Shown piece by piece: positions 53,132 to 60,690 of a stretch of DNA of 64,000 nt. Location of the stretch: contig NZ_JBEPJZ010000001.1 in assembly GCF_040496035.1 (NCBI RefSeq), positions 1,798,001-1,862,000 on the forward strand, given 5' to 3'. Below the pieces are notes generated by a model. It was not told the origin of the DNA and searched no databases. It was given only the letters and a program-made list of their open reading frames with translations. This DNA is from Agromyces sp. SYSU T00194. GTDB taxonomy: Bacteria > Actinomycetota > Actinomycetes > Actinomycetales > Microbacteriaceae. Position 1 is the first letter of the stretch; each line of letters starts with the position of its first letter. A program made the translations under genes and the position numbers.

Positions 53132-53980
53132 ATGACCGACACCACCCCCGCCCCCGCGCCCGACGCACCCGACACCATCGTGCTCGTGCACGGACTCTGG
53201 ATGACCCCGCGCAGCTGGGAGGGCTGGAAGGCCCACTTCGAGGCGAAGGGCTACACCGTGCTCACGCCCGCCTATCCCGGGTTCGAGATCGAGGTCGAGG
53301 CGCTGCGCGAGCAGCCCGAGGTCATCGCGAACCTCACCGTGCCCGAGACCGTCGACCACCTCGCCGGCGTGATCGAGGCGCTGCCGAAGCCGCCCATCAT
53401 CATGGGGCACTCGTTCGGCGGCACGCTCACGCAGCTGCTGCTCGCACGCGGGCTCGGGGCATCCGCCGTCGTCGTCGACTCGGCGCCGACCGAGGGGGTG
53501 CGCGTGACGCCGCTGTCGCAGGCGAAGTCGCTCTTCCCGGCGCTGAAGAACCCGGCGACCCGGCACCAGGCGGTCGCCTTCACGCCCGAGGAGTTCCACT
53601 ACGCCTTCACGAACACGCTCAGTCGCGAGGAGTCCGACGCGGTGTGGCAGAAGTACGCGATCGGCGCGCCCGGCAACTGGATCTGGGCGTACGGGCTGCT
53701 CGCGAACTTCACGCCCGGCCACCAGGAGACGTGGGTCGACTACGCGGCCGACCGCGCGCCGCTGCTGTTCATCGGCGGCGGTGCCGACCACATCATGCCG
53801 CCATCGGTGAACAGGTCGAACGCGAAGCACTACGCCAAGTCGCCGGCCGTCACCGAGTACGTCGAGTTCGCCGGGCGGTCGCACTGGACCTGCGCCGAGC
53901 CCGGCTGGGAGGCCGTCGCCGACCGCGCGCTCGAGTGGGCGCTGGAGCACGCACGGCCGGCGGTCGCGGCGACCGCGTAG
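53132..53980 (+). CDS. Alpha/beta hydrolase
   Basis: 282 residues. TIVLVHGLWMTPRSWEGWKAHFEAKGYTVLTPAYPGF, lid helices, nucleophile elbow IIMGHSFGGTLTQLLLARGLGAS, then PLLFIGGGADHIMPPSVN with the acid, and the His in FAGRSHWTCAEPGWE. The layout matches actinobacterial alpha/beta hydrolases of broad esterase type; substrate unknown. ATG at 53132 is chosen because AAAAGG then lies nine bases upstream; 53123 is the alternative. Followed by a 16-bp hairpin at 53992-54066. Confidence 0.88.
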   Translation: MTDTTPAPAPDAPDTIVLVHGLWMTPRSWEGWKAHFEAKGYTVLTPAYPGFEIEVEALREQPEVIANLTVPETVDHLAGVIEALPKPPIIMGHSFGGTLTQLLLARGLGASAVVVDSAPTEGVRVTPLSQAKSLFPALKNPATRHQAVAFTPEEFHYAFTNTLSREESDAVWQKYAIGAPGNWIWAYGLLANFTPGHQETWVDYAADRAPLLFIGGGADHIMPPSVNRSNAKHYAKSPAVTEYVEFAGRSHWTCAEPGWEAVADRALEWALEHARPAVAATA

Positions 53981-53991
53981 TGCGGGTCGTG

Positions 53992-54066
53992 GGCGGAATG
54001 AAGGACGAAACCGGCGACGCGCCGGGTCGGCCGGCACGACACGCCGCGTGCGTCCTTCGTTCCGCC
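53992..54066. repeat. Long hairpin after the hydrolase gene
   Basis: Arms GGCGGAATGAAGGACG (53992-54007) and CGTCCTTCGTTCCGCC (54051-54066) pair over 16 bases with one G-T wobble. The loop holds GGCGACGCGCCGG and ACGACACGCCG (54036-54046), linking it to the 49-60 kb repeat family. May double as a terminator. Confidence 0.6.
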
Positions 54067-54152
54067 GAGGGCACGGTCCCCGGGGCATCCTGACGCGAAT
54101 CGGATGCCTCGGGCGGTCGCCCGCGAGCCGCTCGCGCTCGTGGTCGTGATCG

Positions 54153-54226
54153 GGATGCGGAGGTCGCGGGCGACACGCCGGGCAGGACGCCTCGGGACCG
54201 GCGTGTCGCCCGCGATCTCCGCATCC
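54153..54226. repeat. Full-length palindromic element, 29-bp arms
   Basis: Left arm 54153-54181 starts GGATGCGGAGGTCGCGGG and ends GACACGCCGG. The right arm 54198-54226 is its reverse complement except for one position that still allows a G-T pair. Loop of 16 bases containing GCAGGACGCC. Best-preserved member of the family. The 342-base gap 53981-54322 holds two such elements and no gene. Confidence 0.75.
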
Positions 54227-54322
54227 GCGCACCTCGATCCCTGGCCCGCCCCCGCTGCCCGAGGAGTACCGTGGAAGTGGCGGCGCGACGCGCGTCGCGC
54301 CGCGTGTGGGGAGGGCAGTCCC

Positions 54323-54790
54323 ATGGCATTCGCACCCACGGCGAACGGTACGCGGGGGCCGCACGCGCGGCACCACGGCTGGCTCGACCGGAAGAGTTCC
54401 GAGTGGATGGTGCGCCGCACCGCGGCGGCCGACGGGCACGCGATGGGGTCCGACGTGATCGTGATGGTCACGGAGGGCCGGAAGACCGGACTCGAGCGGA
54501 AGACGCCCGTCGGCTGGTACGCGTCGGACGACGGCTGGATCGTCGTGGCATCCGCAAGCGGATCGCGGGAGCATCCGCAGTGGTACCGCAACATCGCGGC
54601 GCATCCCGACCACGTCGCCGTGGAGACGGGCGGCGAGCACATCCCCGTCGACGTGGCGCAGCTCGCCGGGCACGAGCGCGACGATGCGTGGGAGCGCATC
54701 ATCGAGACCCGGCCGAGCTTCGACCGGGTGCGGGCGAAGACCGACCGCGAGTTCCCGATCCTGCGGCTGACGCGCCGCGCAGTGCCATAG
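54323..54790 (+). CDS. Deazaflavin-dependent nitroreductase family protein (Ddn-like), second copy
   Basis: 155 residues. SSEWMVRRTAAADGHAMGSDVIVMVTEGRKTGLERKTPVGWY, then IVVASASGSREHPQWYRNIAAHPDHVAVETGGEHIPV and FDRVRAKTDREFPILRLTRR follow the Ddn-like split-barrel pattern (WYxNIxAHPxVxVE). Expected to bind F420 or FMN. ATG at 54323 has GGGGAGGG about seven bases upstream; the open frame reaching to 54104 runs through the palindromic element and is rejected. Confidence 0.85.
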   Translation: MAFAPTANGTRGPHARHHGWLDRKSSEWMVRRTAAADGHAMGSDVIVMVTEGRKTGLERKTPVGWYASDDGWIVVASASGSREHPQWYRNIAAHPDHVAVETGGEHIPVDVAQLAGHERDDAWERIIETRPSFDRVRAKTDREFPILRLTRRAVP

Positions 54791-54809
54791 TGCCCGGCCG
54801 ATCCGGACC

Positions 54810-55280
54810 TCATCCGGCGGCGATGCGCTCCAGCAGTGCGGAGACCCGCGGGCCGATCACCTCGTCGAGGGAGATGACCGTGCCGGAGCGCACCACGCCG
54901 TCGATCGCCAGGATCTCGGCGGTGATGCGGCGCAGGTCGGACGTGTCGCGCGCGACGACCTTCAGCAGGTAGTCGGCGTCGCCGGTCGTGGAGTGGACCT
55001 CGACCACCTCGGGGATGCGCACGAGCTCCGCCTCGGTCGCAGGGGCGTCCGACTGGCGCGCCTCGAGCGAGATGAACGCGGTGAGCCTCAGTCCGAGCGC
55101 GGCCGGGTCGATGCGGCGGCTCGTCTTCCCGAGCACGCCGCGATCGGCCAGGCGCCGGAGGCGCGCGTGCGCCGTGTTGCGGGCGATGCCGAGGCGGCGG
55201 GAGAGCGTGAGGATCGTCGCATCCGGCTCGTCGTCCAGTGCGAGGAGGATGCGGGCGTCGAGCGGGTCGATCGCGTCCAT
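54810..55280 (-). CDS. Lrp/AsnC family transcriptional regulator
   Basis: 156 residues. N-terminal winged helix-turn-helix DPLDARILLALDDEPDATILTLSRRLGIARNTAHARLRRLADRGVLG, then the RAM/AsnC ligand-binding domain (AFISLEARQ, VVEVHSTTGDADYLLKVVARDTSDLRRI, TVISLDEVIGPR). It probably responds to an amino acid or related small molecule and is divergent from the YitT membrane gene, a common regulator/transporter arrangement. ATG at 55280; minus-strand CAGAAT seven bases upstream would make it leaderless (55289 is an alternative start). Confidence 0.93.
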   Translation of the reverse strand: MDAIDPLDARILLALDDEPDATILTLSRRLGIARNTAHARLRRLADRGVLGKTSRRIDPAALGLRLTAFISLEARQSDAPATEAELVRIPEVVEVHSTTGDADYLLKVVARDTSDLRRITAEILAIDGVVRSGTVISLDEVIGPRVSALLERIAAG

Positions 55281-55382
55281 GGTGAGCATTCTGCCGCATG
55301 GGTGCCACTGGAGTGCGCATCTGTCGCAGTACGGGCAGCTCGTGTTGCGCCGAGTGGCGGCTGCTACCGATGATCGGTGATC

Positions 55383-56063
55383 ATGACGTCCGATGCGCCC
55401 GCCTCCGCCGATGCCCGTCCCGCCGCGCCCGCCGTGCCGGCCGCTCCGGCCGCTCCGGCGACGCCCGCCGCGCCGCGTCACTCCGCCCTGGACGACGTCA
55501 CGGGCATGGCGACCGGCATCTTCGTGGCATCCCTCGGCCTCTTCCTCCTGAACTCCGCCGAGATGGTCACGGGCGGCACGGCCGGGCTGTCGCTGCTGAT
55601 CGGCTACGCCACCGGCATCCCGTTCGGCATCGTGTTCCTCCTCGTCAACGCGCCGTTCTTCGTGCTCGCGGCGCTGCGCAAGGGCTGGCGGTTCACGGTG
55701 AAGACCGCGATCGCCATCGTGTCGGTGTCGCTGCTGTCGTCGCTGCATCCGCTCGCCATGCCCGGCTTCGCGATCGACCCGCTGTACGGCGCGATCGCCG
55801 GCAACCTGCTCGCCGGCATCGGCCTGCTGGTGCTGTTCCGCCACGGCGCGAGCCTCGGCGGGTACAACGTCGTCGCGCTGCTCGCGCAGGAGCGTCTCGG
55901 GTGGCGCGCCGGCTACGTGCAGATGGCGTTCGACCTCGTCACGGTGCTCGCCGCGATCGCGACCATCGCCCCGCTGGGCCTGGCCTATTCCCTGCTCGGG
56001 GCGGCGCTGCTGAACCTCGTGCTCGCGCTGAACCACCGGCCGGGACGCTACTTCGGCGCCTGA
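55383..56063 (+). CDS. YitT family membrane protein
   Basis: 226 residues with five helices of the YitT N-terminal domain type: MATGIFVASLGLFLLNSAEMVTGGTAGLSLLIGYATGIPFGIVFLLVNAPFFVLA, YGAIAGNLLAGIGLLVLFRHGASLGGYNVVALL. The GGTAGLSLL motif is characteristic. A Pro/Ala-rich N-terminal tail of ~30 residues is low complexity. Function of the family is unclear, possibly transport. It lacks the usual C-terminal DUF2179 part. ATG at 55383 chosen; a GTG at 55377 is in frame. Divergent from the Lrp gene over about 100 bases, so likely its target. Confidence 0.88.
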   Translation: MTSDAPASADARPAAPAVPAAPAAPATPAAPRHSALDDVTGMATGIFVASLGLFLLNSAEMVTGGTAGLSLLIGYATGIPFGIVFLLVNAPFFVLAALRKGWRFTVKTAIAIVSVSLLSSLHPLAMPGFAIDPLYGAIAGNLLAGIGLLVLFRHGASLGGYNVVALLAQERLGWRAGYVQMAFDLVTVLAAIATIAPLGLAYSLLGAALLNLVLALNHRPGRYFGA

Positions 56064-56141
56064 TCGCGCCTGCCGCTAGGCGGTGAGGGCGGCCGGCGCA
56101 AGCCCGTGCACGATCTCGCCGGCACGACTAGAACGGAACGC

Positions 56142-57911
56142 ATGGCGGATTCCCCGATCGTGCTCGGACCCATGCTGCGCTACACCGACGAGACCTCGGC
56201 CTCGGTGTGGGTGGAGACGGCGGCGGATGCCCGGGTGGGCGTGCGCTCGGCCGGGCGCGAGTGGACCGCGCGCACCTGGGCCGTGCACGGGCACCACTAC
56301 GCGCTCGTCGAGGTGGACGGGCTCGAGCCCGGGTCGCGCCACGAGTACGAGGTGCACGTCGACGGCGTGCGGGCGTGGCCCGAGGCATCCGGCACCCATG
56401 CCTCGGTCATCGCGACCCGCGAGCCCGGACGCGACCTGCGCATGGCGTGGGGGTCGTGCCGCACGAGCGTGAGCCACGATGCGTACGGCAACCGGCGTCA
56501 CGGCGTCGACGCGATGCGCGCGTTCGCACTCGCCATGGCCGACGACGACGGGCTGCGCCCCGACCTGATCCTGCTGCTCGGCGACCAGGTCTACGCCGAC
56601 GTGACGACCAAGCCCATGCAGGAGTTCATCGCGCAGCGCCGCGACCTGCGCGAGCCGCCCGGCAAGGAACTCCAGGACTACGAGGAGTACGCGCACCTGT
56701 ACCGGCTCGCCTGGTCGGACGACGCGAACCGGTGGCTGCTGTCGACCGTGCCCAGCGCGATGATCTTCGACGACCACGACGTGCGCGACGACTGGAACGC
56801 GTCGCTCAGCTGGAAGCGTGCGATCGAGCGCACCTCGTGGTGGCACGGTCGCATCGTCGCCGGGCTCGCGTCGTACTGGGTCTACCAGCACCTCGGCAAC
56901 CTGTCGCCCGCCGAGCGCGCCGAGGACGAGATCTGGCAGCGGATCGCCGCCCACGACGGCGACGACGAGCTCGACCTCGGCGAGGTGCTCGATGCGTTCG
57001 CCGATCGGGTCGACCGGGAGCCCTCGACCTACCGGTTCAGCTTCGCGCGCGACTTCGGCGACCTCCGCCTCGTGGTGGTCGACTCGCGCGCGGCGCGCGA
57101 CCTCGACCCCGACCACCGCGCGCTCGTGGGGCACGGCGAGTGGGAGTGGGTCGACGCGCACCTGACCGGCGGGTTCCGGCACGTGCTCGTCGCGACCTCG
57201 CTGCCGTGGCTGCTGCCGATCGGCCTGCACCACGTCGAGGCGTGGGACGAGGCGGTCTCGCAGGGCGCCTGGGGGCGGGGCGCCGCGTGGGTGGGCGAGC
57301 AGCTCCGGCAGGCGGTCGACCTGGAGCACTGGGCGGCCTGGCAGCGCAGCTTCCAGGACCTGGCGCGCGCGACGACCGAGCTCGCCGACGGCGAGCGGGG
57401 GGATGCCCCGCAGACCGTGACCGTGCTCTCGGGCGACGTGCACTTCTCCTACCTCGCCGAGGTCGACCGCGACTCGGGCGGCCGCATCGTGCAGGCCGTC
57501 TGCTCGCCGGTGCGCAACCCCCTGCCGATCATCATGCGCTGGTTCTCGGTGGTCATGTCGTACGGGGTCGCGAAACCGTTCGGCGCCGCGGCCGCGCGGT
57601 CGGTCAAGGTGCCCGACCCGCCCTTCGACTGGCGCACGACGAAGGGCCCATGGTTCGACAACAACCTGTCGGTGCTGCAGGACGGCGCCGACGGGCTCAC
57701 GTTCACGTGGCACGCCGGCGACACCGTCGGGCGCGCACCGGAGGACCCGCGTCTCGTCGAGGTGGCACGCGTCGTCGTCGGCCCGCGCGGCGCGCCCGGC
57801 AGCGTGCGGCCGCCGGGTGACGGCGGGGCCGACGGCCCGCTCGCGCGCGCCGGCCGGTGGGTGGGATCGTCGGCCGCGGACGCCGTCGCACTGGTGCGGC
57901 GGGCGGCCTGA
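56142..57911 (+). CDS. PhoD-like metallophosphatase (alkaline phosphatase D family)
   Basis: 589 residues. Metal-site motifs of PhoD-like phosphatases are present in order: WGSCRTS, LLGDQVYAD (Asp), DDHDVRDDWN (Asp-His), VATSLPWLLP and SGDVHFSY (Asp-x-His). An N-terminal beta domain (RYTDETSASVWVETAADARVGV) precedes. Secreted PhoD carries a Tat signal; this protein starts MADSPIVLGPML without one, so an intracellular phosphodiesterase role is more likely. ATG at 56142 chosen; TAGAAC lies seven bases before it. Palindromic element follows the stop. Confidence 0.9.
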   Translation: MADSPIVLGPMLRYTDETSASVWVETAADARVGVRSAGREWTARTWAVHGHHYALVEVDGLEPGSRHEYEVHVDGVRAWPEASGTHASVIATREPGRDLRMAWGSCRTSVSHDAYGNRRHGVDAMRAFALAMADDDGLRPDLILLLGDQVYADVTTKPMQEFIAQRRDLREPPGKELQDYEEYAHLYRLAWSDDANRWLLSTVPSAMIFDDHDVRDDWNASLSWKRAIERTSWWHGRIVAGLASYWVYQHLGNLSPAERAEDEIWQRIAAHDGDDELDLGEVLDAFADRVDREPSTYRFSFARDFGDLRLVVVDSRAARDLDPDHRALVGHGEWEWVDAHLTGGFRHVLVATSLPWLLPIGLHHVEAWDEAVSQGAWGRGAAWVGEQLRQAVDLEHWAAWQRSFQDLARATTELADGERGDAPQTVTVLSGDVHFSYLAEVDRDSGGRIVQAVCSPVRNPLPIIMRWFSVVMSYGVAKPFGAAAARSVKVPDPPFDWRTTKGPWFDNNLSVLQDGADGLTFTWHAGDTVGRAPEDPRLVEVARVVVGPRGAPGSVRPPGDGGADGPLARAGRWVGSSAADAVALVRRAA

Positions 57912-57936
57912 GGCGCGGGCTCGTCCCGCGCAGCGC

Positions 57937-58014
57937 GCGGATGCGGAGTCGCCGCGTGGCACGCCGGGCAGGATGCGATGATGTCGGCATTTCGCCGCCG
58001 GTCTCCGCATCCGC
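57937..58014. repeat. Palindromic element of the GCGACACGCCG family
   Basis: Arms GCGGATGCGGAG (57937-57948) and CTCCGCATCCGC (58003-58014) are a perfect 12-bp pair. The interior shares CACGCCGGGCAGGA (57960-57973) with the 54153-54226 element. Confidence 0.65.
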
Positions 58015-58098
58015 CGCCCGACGGTGGGGAGCGGAGATGGCGGATGCCCCGGAGCCGCATGGCCCCGAGGCATCCGCTCGGTCGTGCGAACCCCCGGC

Positions 58099-58770
58099 TC
58101 AGTTGGCGATGCCGCCGCAGAGCACGGGCACGGTCGCCTCGAGCGGGATCGCGCCGCTGAGCGACGAGGACCGGCTCGAGAACGGGTCGTCCGCGTTGAA
58201 CGCGTAGTCGCCGCTGTTGTCGAAGTCGATGCCGTGCACGACGACCTGCACCGTGCCCGCATCGGTGTAGCCGGGCACGTCGGTGAACGTGCGCTGGTAG
58301 TACAGGTAGCCGTTCGCGTCGGACATCGCGAAGCGGTCGAGCGCGAGCGCGCTCGCCGGCGAGACGTCGCCCGTCGAGGTGAGCGAGGTCAGGATGCCGC
58401 CGTAGAACGGGATGCCGTCGACCACCGAGACCACGCCGTCGTCCCCGGCGGCCGCGGGTCCGGGGCAGCCCATGTCGGTCGCTGCGCCGGGCACGCCGTG
58501 CAGGTGCATCGCGTGCGGCAGGTTCGGCGACAGGCCCCACGCCTCCACGGTGACCTGCAGCTTGCCGTTCGGCAGCGCCTTCACCCGGGTCGTGCCGCTC
58601 GCGGCGGACTCGGGCACGGATGCCGGCTGGATGGCGTTCAGGTCGTAGCTGTAGCTCGCGACCTTCGCCGACGGGTTGTCGTCGTGGGCCGCGTTCGCCG
58701 CTGCGGCGCCGCCGAACACCAGGGCGATGCTCGCTGCCGCGGCTGCCGCGACTCGTGTCGTGTTCCTCAT
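58099..58770 (-). CDS. Secreted CHRD-like domain protein
   Basis: 223 residues. Signal peptide RVAAAAAASIALVFGGAAAANA, cleaved near ANA/AHD. The mature protein has VEAWGLSPNLPHAMHLHGVPGAATDMGCPG, then DGIPFYGGILTSLTSTGDV and VVVHGIDFDNSGDYAF, the His-x-His pattern and beta-strands of CHRD (chordin-type) domains, which are distantly like Cu/Zn superoxide dismutase. Two cysteines. Role unproven in bacteria. GGGAG about seven bases before the ATG. The 266-base region beyond its start carries repeat remnants near 58960-59000. Confidence 0.75.
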   Translation of the reverse strand: MRNTTRVAAAAAASIALVFGGAAAANAAHDDNPSAKVASYSYDLNAIQPASVPESAASGTTRVKALPNGKLQVTVEAWGLSPNLPHAMHLHGVPGAATDMGCPGPAAAGDDGVVSVVDGIPFYGGILTSLTSTGDVSPASALALDRFAMSDANGYLYYQRTFTDVPGYTDAGTVQVVVHGIDFDNSGDYAFNADDPFSSRSSSLSGAIPLEATVPVLCGGIAN

Positions 58771-58975
58771 GGGGTACTCCCTTGTCTCCTGTGCGTCGGG
58801 TTCGACCGGTGCATCGGGCGAGACCCGTGACGACGTCGGAACGGCCGTCGCGCAGGGGTTCGGAGCGGAGCGGGAGGTGGATTGGATGGAGTGCGCCGGG
58901 CACCTCACGCGGAGCCGGGTGGGAACGCGGGTGCGGAGCGGGCACGGGACCCGCCGGGTGAGGATGCGGCTCCCT

Positions 58976-58986
58976 CGGCGTGTCGC
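58976..58986. repeat. Partial repeat of the GCGACACGCCG family
   Basis: CGGCGTGTCGC, the reverse complement of the family core, flanked by GAGGATGCGG (58960-58969) and GACTCCGCA. Remnant of a palindromic element just upstream of the kinase promoter. Confidence 0.45.
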
Positions 58987-59024
58987 GCGCCGACTCCGCA
59001 GCCGTACGCGGCGCAGCACGGTCG

Positions 59025-59030
59025 TAGTCT
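59025..59030 (+). promoter_or_regulatory. -10 hexamer TAGTCT, leaderless start at 59037
   Basis: TAGTCT, six bases (GAGGCG), then ATG of the kinase gene. Confidence 0.55.
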
Positions 59031-59036
59031 GAGGCG

Positions 59037-59666
59037 ATGGAGGTCGAAGCGCTCGTGGCGCGCGCCGCGGCGCTCGCGGCCGGCGGGCGGGCGATCCTCG
59101 GCATCGCGGGGGCGCCCGGGGCGGGCAAGTCCACGCTGGCGGCGGCCGTGGTGGCGGGCGTCGCCGCCCGGGGCATCCGCTCGTCCCTGCTGCCGATGGA
59201 CGGGTTCCATCTCGCCGACGTCGAGCTCGAGCGGGTCGGCCGCCTCGACCGGAAGGGGGCGATCGACACGTTCGACGGGTGGGGCTACCTGGCGACGCTG
59301 CGTCGCGCGCTCGCCGAGCCCGGGCACACCGTCTACGCCCCGGGGTTCGAGCGCACGCTCGAGCAGCCGATCGCCGGTGCCGTGGGGATCGACTCGGAGG
59401 TCGAACTCGTCGTCACGGAGGGCAACTACCTGCTGATGGATGCGGAGCCGTGGTCGCTCGTGCCGTCGGTGCTCGCCGAGACCTGGTTCGTCGACGTGCC
59501 CGACGCGGTGCGACAGGCGCGGCTCGTCGCCCGCCACGTCGAGTTCGGCAAGTCGCCCGAGGCCGCCGCGGCGTGGGTGCGCGACGTCGACGAGGCGAAT
59601 GCGCGGGCGATCATCGCGCGCCGCGGGGCGGCCGACCTCGTCGTCGGGAGCGCCGCCGGCGCCTGA
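59037..59666 (+). CDS. Nucleoside/nucleotide kinase family protein (uridine kinase-like)
   Basis: 209-residue P-loop kinase. Walker A GAPGAGKST at residues 25-33; substrate segment LLPMDGFHLADVELERVGRLDRKGAIDTFDGWGYLATLRRAL; VVTEGNYLLMDAEPWSLVPSVLAETWFVDVPD and RARLVARHVEFGK-like lid. This is the uridine kinase/pantothenate kinase-like group (PRK superfamily) often annotated as kinase of nucleosides, pantothenate or sugars; the acceptor cannot be told. ATG start with a textbook leaderless promoter. Convergent with the TetR gene; the 205-base gap holds repeat copies near 59787-59817. Confidence 0.85.
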   Translation: MEVEALVARAAALAAGGRAILGIAGAPGAGKSTLAAAVVAGVAARGIRSSLLPMDGFHLADVELERVGRLDRKGAIDTFDGWGYLATLRRALAEPGHTVYAPGFERTLEQPIAGAVGIDSEVELVVTEGNYLLMDAEPWSLVPSVLAETWFVDVPDAVRQARLVARHVEFGKSPEAAAAWVRDVDEANARAIIARRGAADLVVGSAAGA

Positions 59667-59786
59667 GCCTGGTCGGCTCGGGGCATCCGCTCGCCGTCGC
59701 GAACCGTCCGGGCCGGGCCGTCCGCCGGTCCCGCCCGGATGCGCCGCCGGTGGTCCGTGGCCGGTGCGGAGCGGAGGACTCGATGG

Positions 59787-59817
59787 ACGACACGCCGGGT
59801 CGAGGTGGCGACACGCC
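59787..59817. repeat. Two cores of the GCGACACGCCG family
   Basis: ACGACACGCCG (59787-59797) and GCGACACGCC (59808-59817) in direct orientation in the gap between the kinase and TetR genes. Confidence 0.5.
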
Positions 59818-59871
59818 CGGGATCTCCTCCGGTTCGCGCGGAGGGGTGGCCGATGCGCCGGGCCCCCGGCC

Positions 59872-60564
59872 TCAGCTGCGGGCGAGTGCGGCCTCGAAGC
59901 CGTCGAGGATGAGGTCGAGCCCGAAGTCGAACGAGTGGCCGAAGTCGTAGCCGGGCTGCATCACGTACTCGCCCGCGAAGCGCACCAGGTGCGGGTACTC
60001 GTCGGGCGACATCGGCGTGATCAGCGCGTCGGCCACGTCCGACAGGTCGCCCTCGCGCTCGCCGAAGGGCAGGGCCGCCTCCTGCAGGGCGAAGCCGTAG
60101 AGGTACGCGTCGAGCACCGCGCCCGCGTGGGCGATCAGCTCGAGCGGGAACCCCGCGCGGAACCACACGGCGAGCACGGCCTCGTGGTGGCCGAGGATGC
60201 TCGGGTTCGGCGCCGTGCGCGACTCCATGAGCGGCGGCGCCCACGGATGCCGGCGCAGCACGTCGCGCGCGGACTCGGCGCGCACCCGGATCGCCGCCTT
60301 CCACGGGAGGTCGACCGGCGGGCGGGTGATCTCGTCGAAGACGAGGCCGACCATGCCGTCGATGATGTCCTCCTTGTTCGCCACGTAGTGGTAGATCGAC
60401 ATCGGCTTCGCACCGAGGTGGTCGGCCAGGCGACGGATCGTGAGCGCGTCGACGCCGATGCGGTCGGCGAGGTCGACGGCTCCGCGCAGCACCGCGTCGC
60501 GCGAGAGCGATCCGCGGGCAGGGGCAGGGGCGGGCGGATGCTCCGCAGCCTCGCGTTCGGCCAT
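59872..60564 (-). CDS. TetR/AcrR family transcriptional regulator
   Basis: 230 residues. TetR helix-turn-helix SRDAVLRGAVDLADRIGVDALTIRRLADHLGAKPMSIYHYVANKEDIIDGMV (residues about 20-72), then a TetR_C-type ligand domain (AWFRAGFPLELIAHAGAVLDAYLYGFALQEAALPF). ATG at 60564 with GGGAGG upstream. It is divergent from an alcohol dehydrogenase gene, and the 126-base spacer has two identical, oppositely read 16-bp palindromes. One fills the dehydrogenase promoter spacer and one overlaps the likely tetR promoter, so this protein probably represses both genes. Confidence 0.92.
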   Translation of the reverse strand: MAEREAAEHPPAPAPARGSLSRDAVLRGAVDLADRIGVDALTIRRLADHLGAKPMSIYHYVANKEDIIDGMVGLVFDEITRPPVDLPWKAAIRVRAESARDVLRRHPWAPPLMESRTAPNPSILGHHEAVLAVWFRAGFPLELIAHAGAVLDAYLYGFALQEAALPFGEREGDLSDVADALITPMSPDEYPHLVRFAGEYVMQPGYDFGHSFDFGLDLILDGFEAALARS

Positions 60565-60579
60565 CCGGTCGCCTCCCTC

Positions 60580-60608
60580 TTGACGTTCGTACTAAGTACG
60601 AGTAGCTT
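60580..60608 (+). promoter_or_regulatory. Promoter of the alcohol dehydrogenase gene
   Basis: -35 TTGACG (60580-60585), 17-bp spacer, -10 TAGCTT (60603-60608). The spacer is almost exactly the first operator. Confidence 0.75.
60586..60601. promoter_or_regulatory. TetR operator 1
   Basis: TTCGTACTAAGTACGA, near-perfect palindrome with half site TCGTACT. Lies between -35 and -10 of the dehydrogenase promoter. Confidence 0.8.
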
Positions 60609-60609
60609 C

Positions 60610-60615
60610 AGCGTA
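60610..60615 (-). promoter_or_regulatory. -10 hexamer TACGCT of the tetR gene
   Basis: Minus-strand TACGCT just downstream (in tetR direction) of operator 2, giving a leader of about 40 bases to the ATG at 60564. Confidence 0.45.
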
Positions 60616-60620
60616 GCGCA

Positions 60621-60636
60621 TCGTACTTAGTACGAA
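60621..60636. promoter_or_regulatory. TetR operator 2
   Basis: TCGTACTTAGTACGAA, the exact reverse complement of operator 1; centres 35 bp apart. Positioned over the -35 region of the tetR promoter. Confidence 0.8.
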
Positions 60637-60690
60637 CACCGCGACGCAGACCAGACCGGGAGCCGAGTGCTCCGAACAAAGGAGAACCCC

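Noticed and set aside
49280..53980. Biosynthetic cluster headed by the LAL regulator.
   Set aside because: Only two generic alpha/beta hydrolases follow; no core biosynthetic enzyme is present.
49039..59817. Insertion sequence or integron near the palindromic repeats.
   Set aside because: No transposase or integrase frame and no flanking duplication could be read; only short palindromes are present.
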